This document shows positions 60,019 to 64,000 of a DNA stretch of 64,000 bases, one piece after another. The translations under genes and the position numbers were made by a program. The DNA comes from Cupriavidus phytohabitans. GTDB lineage: Bacteria > Pseudomonadota > Gammaproteobacteria > Burkholderiales > Burkholderiaceae. The notes under the pieces are model-generated. The model saw nothing but the letters and a program-made list of their open reading frames with translations. It made no database searches and had not been told where the DNA came from. How positions within the stretch are numbered: position 1 is the first letter of the stretch; every line of letters starts with the position of its first letter. The stretch lies in contig NZ_AUFE01000011.1 of NCBI RefSeq assembly GCF_000426345.1, forward strand, positions 1 through 64,000, written 5' to 3'.

Positions 60019-61509
60019 ATGCGCTGGAAGGCGGCGACCATGGGCCTTGGGCCACGCCATCCCGTGCTGCTGTGGCGGCGCGGCAGCCTGCGCCGCCAGC
60101 TGCTGTTGCTGCTGGTGCCGGCGCTGGCGGCGATGATGGCGATCGACACCTGGCTCACCTACGGCACGCTGCGAGACGCCGCCAACCGGGCCTACGATCG
60201 CTCGCTGTACGGCTCGATCCGCACCATCGACAACGCCATCGGCATGGCCGGCGAGAGCATCCAGCTCACGCTGCCCGACGCCGCCATGGAAATGTTCGAG
60301 AGCGCCGCGCAGACCCATGTGTACTACCGCGTGTCGCTGGAACGCGCCGGCAAGGTGGAAACCATTACCGGCTATGACGACCTGCCGCTGCCCGCCGGCA
60401 ACCTCGTCAATAACACGCCGCGTTTCTACGATACCGAGTACCTGGGCGAGGCGGTGCGCATTGGCGTCATGGCGCGCCCCGTGTACCGGCCCGACGCGCG
60501 CATGCGGGTGATCATCCAGGTCGCCGAGACCGCCGAGCCGCGCAGCGCGCTGATCGCCACGGTATGGCGCAGCGCGCTGGCGCGCGACCTGCTGCTGATC
60601 CTGCTGAGCGCGGCGATCCTGGTGGGCGGCGTCACTTACGTGCTGCGCCCGCTCAAGCGCGTGCGCGACGACGTCGAGGCGCGCTCGCCCGATGATCTCG
60701 CGCCGCTGGCCTTCGAGCGCGTGCCGTCCGAGGTGCGGCCGCTGGTCGACGCGGTCAACCTGCACGTGTCGCGCTCGGCGGCGATGGCGCAGTCGCAGGC
60801 CCAATTCATCGCCGATGCCGCGCACCAGCTGCGCACGCCGCTGGCCATCCTGAAGACGCAGGCCGAATACGCCCAGCGCCAGCTGCGCGATCCCGATCCG
60901 GAAGCCGCGCGCCGCGCCGCGGGCGAGGCCGTGGGCGGCATCGTCACGCAGCTGGAGCAGGCCGCGCGCCTGACCAACCAGCTGCTGGCGCTGGCGCGGG
61001 TACGCCAGCACCATGGCGAGAACGCACAACCGGGCGAGGCCAGCGACACCATCGACATCATCGACGCCGTCGCCGTGGCCGAGCAGGTGGCGCTCGACTA
61101 CCTGCCGCTGGCGCGCGGCAAGCAGCAGGACTTCGGCTGGGAGCCGGTGCCGGGGCTGAAGCTGCCGGTGCGCGCCGATCCCGCGCTGCTGCGCGAGGCG
61201 CTGGCCAACCTCGTGCACAACGCGATCCAGTACTCGCCCCGTGGCAGCCGGATCACCTTGTCGGCAAGCCGCGATGACGAAACGGCCTGCCTGATCGTGG
61301 AAGACGACGGGCCGGGCATCCCGGCCGAAGAGCGCGACAAGGTCTTTGCGCGCTTCTATCGCCGCGTGGGCAATGCCGAGCCCGGCTCGGGGCTAGGGCT
61401 GGCCATCTCGCGCGAGATGGCGGCGCGCTTCGGCGGCACGGTGGAGCTGGGCGAAGGGCTGCAGGGCACCGGCGTGCGGGCGGTGCTGAAGCTGCCTGTC
61501 GGCGAATAA
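60019..61509 (+). CDS. Sensor histidine kinase (TctE-like, 2CSK_N domain)
   Basis: 496 aa. Membrane span LLLLLVPALAAMMAID, a periplasmic two-component sensor N-terminal domain (DRSLYGSIRTIDNAIGMAGE), second span with ILLSAAILVGGVTYVL, then the H-box FIADAAHQLRTPLAILKTQA, N-box HNAIQYSPRG and G-boxes VEDDGPGIP and GSGLGLAIS. TctE-type kinases sense carboxylates; here the neighbouring periplasmic binding protein may present the signal. One-base gap from the regulator. Confidence 0.95.
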   Translation: MRWKAATMGLGPRHPVLLWRRGSLRRQLLLLLVPALAAMMAIDTWLTYGTLRDAANRAYDRSLYGSIRTIDNAIGMAGESIQLTLPDAAMEMFESAAQTHVYYRVSLERAGKVETITGYDDLPLPAGNLVNNTPRFYDTEYLGEAVRIGVMARPVYRPDARMRVIIQVAETAEPRSALIATVWRSALARDLLLILLSAAILVGGVTYVLRPLKRVRDDVEARSPDDLAPLAFERVPSEVRPLVDAVNLHVSRSAAMAQSQAQFIADAAHQLRTPLAILKTQAEYAQRQLRDPDPEAARRAAGEAVGGIVTQLEQAARLTNQLLALARVRQHHGENAQPGEASDTIDIIDAVAVAEQVALDYLPLARGKQQDFGWEPVPGLKLPVRADPALLREALANLVHNAIQYSPRGSRITLSASRDDETACLIVEDDGPGIPAEERDKVFARFYRRVGNAEPGSGLGLAISREMAARFGGTVELGEGLQGTGVRAVLKLPVGE

Positions 61510-61544
61510 TTCAGCCAGGAACGCATCGCGACCGGCTGTGGCCT

Positions 61545-61568
61545 CCCTCTCCCGCAAGCGGGAGAGGG
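61545..61568 (+). repeat. REP-like palindrome, copy 4
   Basis: CCCTCTCCCGC / GCGGGAGAGGG around AA, followed by GGAGCAAACCGGCGGC, the same tail as at 45971. Lies between the convergent kinase and flavoprotein genes. Confidence 0.75.
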
Positions 61569-61589
61569 GAGCAAACCGGCGGCAATCCG

Positions 61590-63074
61590 CTAACTGAACA
61601 GCTCCTCCGCCACCGTCGGATGCAGCTGTACCGTGGTCTGCAGATGCGACTCGCGCACGCCCAGGCGCAGCGCCACCGCCAGCGCCTGCACGATCTCCGG
61701 CGCGGCGTTGTCCATCAGGTGCACACCCAGCACGCGCCCGCTGCGCGCGTTCAGCACCAGCTTGAACACGCTCTGGTACGCCGTGCCGCCGAAGCGGTTC
61801 TCCAGCGAGACAAAGCGCTTGACCACGGTGCGGATGCGCTCGGGCTTGCCGGCATCGGCAATCGCCTGCGCCTCGGTCATGCCGACCGCGCCGATGGCCG
61901 GTTCGCTGAACACCGCGGTGGGCACGAAATCGAAGTCGGCACGCTCGCCGCGCCGGCCATACAGGCGGTCCGCGAGCCAGCGGCCCTGCGCGGTCGCCAC
62001 CGGCGTCAGGTGCAAGCCGTCGGTGGCATCGCCGATTGCATAGATCTTGCGCAGGCTGCTGCGGTACTGCTTGTCGACATGGATGCCGCCCTTGTCGCCA
62101 AACGCCATGCCGAGTTCTTCCAGCCCCAGCCCCTGCACATTGGAAATGCGCCCGATCGCCGCCAGCGCGGCCTGCGCGCGCACGGCCTCGGTCTGGCCGG
62201 GGCGGTCGGTGGCGCGGTAGCAGACTTCCACCGCGCCATTGGCCTGGCTGAGCAGGTGGACTTCGGCATTCAAATGCAGGCGTACGCCGCGCGCCGTCAG
62301 CGCCTCGGCCAGCGCCGCGCCGATCTCATGGTCGAAATGCCGCAGCAGGCGGTCGCCGGCGACGATCAGGTCGACCTTGACGCCATAGCGCGACAGGATC
62401 GATGCCTGCTCCACGCCGATATAGCCGCCGCCGATCACCGCGACCGAGGCGGGCACGGTCTGCCAGGTAAAGACATCGTCGGAGCTGGCCGCCAGCTCGC
62501 CGCCGGGCACATCCAGCGTGCGCGGGCGCGCGCCGGTGGCGATCAGGATGCGGCGCGCGTGGATGGTTTCGTCGCCGACGCGGACTTCATCGGGCGCGGT
62601 GACGCGCGCGTCGCCACGCAGGATCTCCACGCCGGATTCATGCAAGCGCTGGGTGTAGCCGGCGTTCAGCCGCGCCACCTCGGCGTTGACGCGCACGATC
62701 GCGTCGCGCCAGTCCTCATGCCCGCCGGTGTGCGACAGGCAGCCGGAAAGAATCGCCGCCCACGAGGCGCCGTAGGACAGCATCTTCTTGGGTACGCAGC
62801 CGCGGTTGACGCAGGTGCCGCCAATGGCATCGCGCTCGACCAGGATCACGCGGGCGCCGTGCGCCGCCGCGCGCCGCGCGCACGCCACGCCGCCGGAGCC
62901 GCCGCCGATCACGACCAGGTCGGCTTCGCGCGCCTTGCCGTTGCGGCGCCTGCCTGCGCCCTGGCCGCGGGCGCGCGGGACGCGCTCCACGGGCGGCGCC
63001 GCGCTGATCTGGCGGGCACGCCGCGGTTCGTTGGTCCCCAGCGTTGCGGTGGGGGTTGTCTTGCGCTCGGTCAT
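61590..63074 (-). CDS. gor: Glutathione reductase-like pyridine nucleotide-disulfide oxidoreductase
   Basis: 494 aa. FAD motif VVIGGGSGGVACARRAA, redox-active disulfide GGTCVNRGCVPKK, NAD(P) motif VIGGGYIGVEQA and the C-terminal interface LHPTVAEELFS with the HPT triad typical of glutathione reductase. It reduces glutathione disulfide with NADPH (inferred from the family). ATG 63074 gives an unusual N-terminal basic, Arg/Pro-rich extension of about 55 residues before the FAD domain; a shorter start could not be found at the usual position. Confidence 0.88.
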   Translation of the reverse strand: MTERKTTPTATLGTNEPRRARQISAAPPVERVPRARGQGAGRRRNGKAREADLVVIGGGSGGVACARRAAAHGARVILVERDAIGGTCVNRGCVPKKMLSYGASWAAILSGCLSHTGGHEDWRDAIVRVNAEVARLNAGYTQRLHESGVEILRGDARVTAPDEVRVGDETIHARRILIATGARPRTLDVPGGELAASSDDVFTWQTVPASVAVIGGGYIGVEQASILSRYGVKVDLIVAGDRLLRHFDHEIGAALAEALTARGVRLHLNAEVHLLSQANGAVEVCYRATDRPGQTEAVRAQAALAAIGRISNVQGLGLEELGMAFGDKGGIHVDKQYRSSLRKIYAIGDATDGLHLTPVATAQGRWLADRLYGRRGERADFDFVPTAVFSEPAIGAVGMTEAQAIADAGKPERIRTVVKRFVSLENRFGGTAYQSVFKLVLNARSGRVLGVHLMDNAAPEIVQALAVALRLGVRESHLQTTVQLHPTVAEELFS

Positions 63075-63140
63075 CCATGCCTCCTGTCGCGGCCCGCGGG
63101 CCGCATCGACAATCGATCGGGCCGGTGCCACAACACGAAG

Positions 63141-64000
63141 CTAGGCGGCCGGCCGCAGTTCGGTATTCAGGATCGACGGCCACTCGCGCAGGAAGGTTTC
63201 CCCGTCGCGGCGGCCGAGTTCGTAGGCGTGCGTCATGGCATCGGGCCGGGTGTAGTCCCAGCTCGAGATCGGCACGCGCTCCGAGGGCTGCAGGTACAGG
63301 CGGCGCTGGCCGCCTTGCTCGAACACGTGTTCCTGCACAAAGCGGCGCGGGCGCGGATAGAGCCGCGTGACCAGCACCAGCACATTGCCCGGCGCGGTGT
63401 CGAGCGCATCGACCGGGACGTTATCCACAAGGCCGCCGTCGAGCACCGGCCGGCCGTCGCGGCGCAGCACCGGCGTGAACGGCGGTGTCGACGCGGACTG
63501 CAGCAGCAGGTCGGCCAGCTGCTCTGGCGAGGCGCAGTCCTGCGCGCGCACGAACTCGGGCCGGAAGCCCAGCTTGCGCCCCAGCCGCGGGTGCAGCGTC
63601 TTGAGCACATGCTTGTCGATGTTGTAGGCCAGCAGGCCTGCGGCCACCGCCAGGCGCGGGCCGCTCCAGCGCGGGATATGCGCCACGCCGATGCGGATCT
63701 CGGGCGCCTGCTGCAGGTGCGCCAGGCGGCCGTCGGCAAAGATCGTCAGCAGGGCGGTGCGGTAGATGCCGTAGTGGGGGAACACGCGCTCGTTGCGCAG
63801 CAGGTTGCCCCAGTAGGCATTGCGGCGGTTGCGGGACAGCACCTCGCGGTAGTAGTCCATGGTCTGGTGCGAGTCGTGCGCATAGACCATGCATGCGGTG
63901 GCCGCGCCGGCGGAAATGGCCGCGATCACGCGCGGCCGCAGCTGCAGTTCGGGCGCGACCGTGTCCCACCAGCCCGCCTGCCACCAGCAGCGGTTGCCGC
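63141..64000 (-). CDS. Patatin-like phospholipase, N-terminus beyond window
   Basis: The frame is open to the window edge, so the start is missing. The nucleophile elbow reads AAISAGAAT (variant of G-x-S-x-G) and the catalytic Asp lies in VLDGGLVDNVP, the Ser-Asp dyad of patatins. The C-terminal region contains Trp/Arg-rich segments (RFVQEHVFEQGG, ISSWDYTRPDAM). Lipid acyl hydrolase, cytoplasmic or membrane-associated. Confidence 0.88.
   Translation of the reverse strand, partial: GNRCWWQAGWWDTVAPELQLRPRVIAAISAGAATACMVYAHDSHQTMDYYREVLSRNRRNAYWGNLLRNERVFPHYGIYRTALLTIFADGRLAHLQQAPEIRIGVAHIPRWSGPRLAVAAGLLAYNIDKHVLKTLHPRLGRKLGFRPEFVRAQDCASPEQLADLLLQSASTPPFTPVLRRDGRPVLDGGLVDNVPVDALDTAPGNVLVLVTRLYPRPRRFVQEHVFEQGGQRRLYLQPSERVPISSWDYTRPDAMTHAYELGRRDGETFLREWPSILNTELRPAA

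Noticed and set aside
59208..60158. N-terminal 300-codon extension of the binding-protein frame
   Set aside because: It runs antisense through the response-regulator gene; the signal sequence and mature domain begin only near 59207.
63421..63429. Perfect DnaA box TTATCCACA
   Set aside because: Isolated inside the patatin gene (codons for VDN), without neighbouring boxes.

Overview
The window looks like the replication-origin region of the main chromosome of a high-GC betaproteobacterium, most likely Cupriavidus or a close Burkholderiales relative. The reasons are the order dnaA-dnaN-gyrB on one side and rpmH-rnpA-yidD-yidC on the other of a DnaA-box-rich gap, a Bug-family (TctC-like) solute receptor, and the strongly GC-biased codon use of the right half. 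The genus is inferred from gene content and protein style; no database search was possible.

Left third (1 to about 27.9 kb) is an accessory island lying directly downstream of gyrB and visibly AT-richer than the core. From left to right it holds: the 3' end of an IS256-type transposase; a plus-strand operon of unrecognised proteins (344-8809: a 567-aa protein, a structured-looking non-coding gap, a 56-aa microprotein translationally coupled to a 1376-aa SF2 helicase with a C-terminal PD-(D/E)XK-like nuclease, and a 734-aa protein), which is the best candidate here for an undescribed defence-type system; a frameshifted small gene; a HAD-fold protein; a complete Tn7-like transposition module on the minus strand (TnsA-like nuclease, TniA, TniB, and two TniQ/TnsD-like proteins, one with and one without the zinc-binding N-terminus); an XRE regulator; a plus-strand restriction cassette (excisionase-type HTH, SNF2/RapA-like helicase, AIPR protein, type III-like adenine methyltransferase, type III-like Res subunit); and a heavily decayed conserved gene.

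Middle (28.0-42.0 kb) is core: gyrB, dnaN and dnaA on the minus strand, oriC at about 34.3-34.6 kb with several DnaA boxes, then rpmH, rnpA, yidD, yidC and mnmE on the plus strand. DnaA has an unusually long Gly/Met/Gln/Pro-rich linker. Four small metabolic or unknown genes (trans-aconitate methyltransferase-like, VOC, PaaI thioesterase, CHAD) sit between yidC and mnmE.

Right third (42.0-64.0 kb) is ordinary chromosome: a UGT-type glycosyltransferase, small envelope proteins and a lipoprotein, a zinc deacylase of the AstE/AspA family, a Bug-type receptor, a LysR regulator divergent from a TAT-tagged subunit plus GMC oxidoreductase, an AcrAB-OprM-type RND efflux operon with its divergent TetR/AcrR repressor and an operator placed exactly between the -35 and -10 of the pump promoter, a periplasmic binding protein divergent from a TctD/TctE-type two-component pair, a glutathione reductase-like flavoprotein, and a patatin-like phospholipase cut by the window end. 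A family of short palindromes (CCCTCTCCCGC/GCGGGAGAGGG followed by GAGCAAACCG) is scattered between these genes.

No tRNA, rRNA or CRISPR array was seen.
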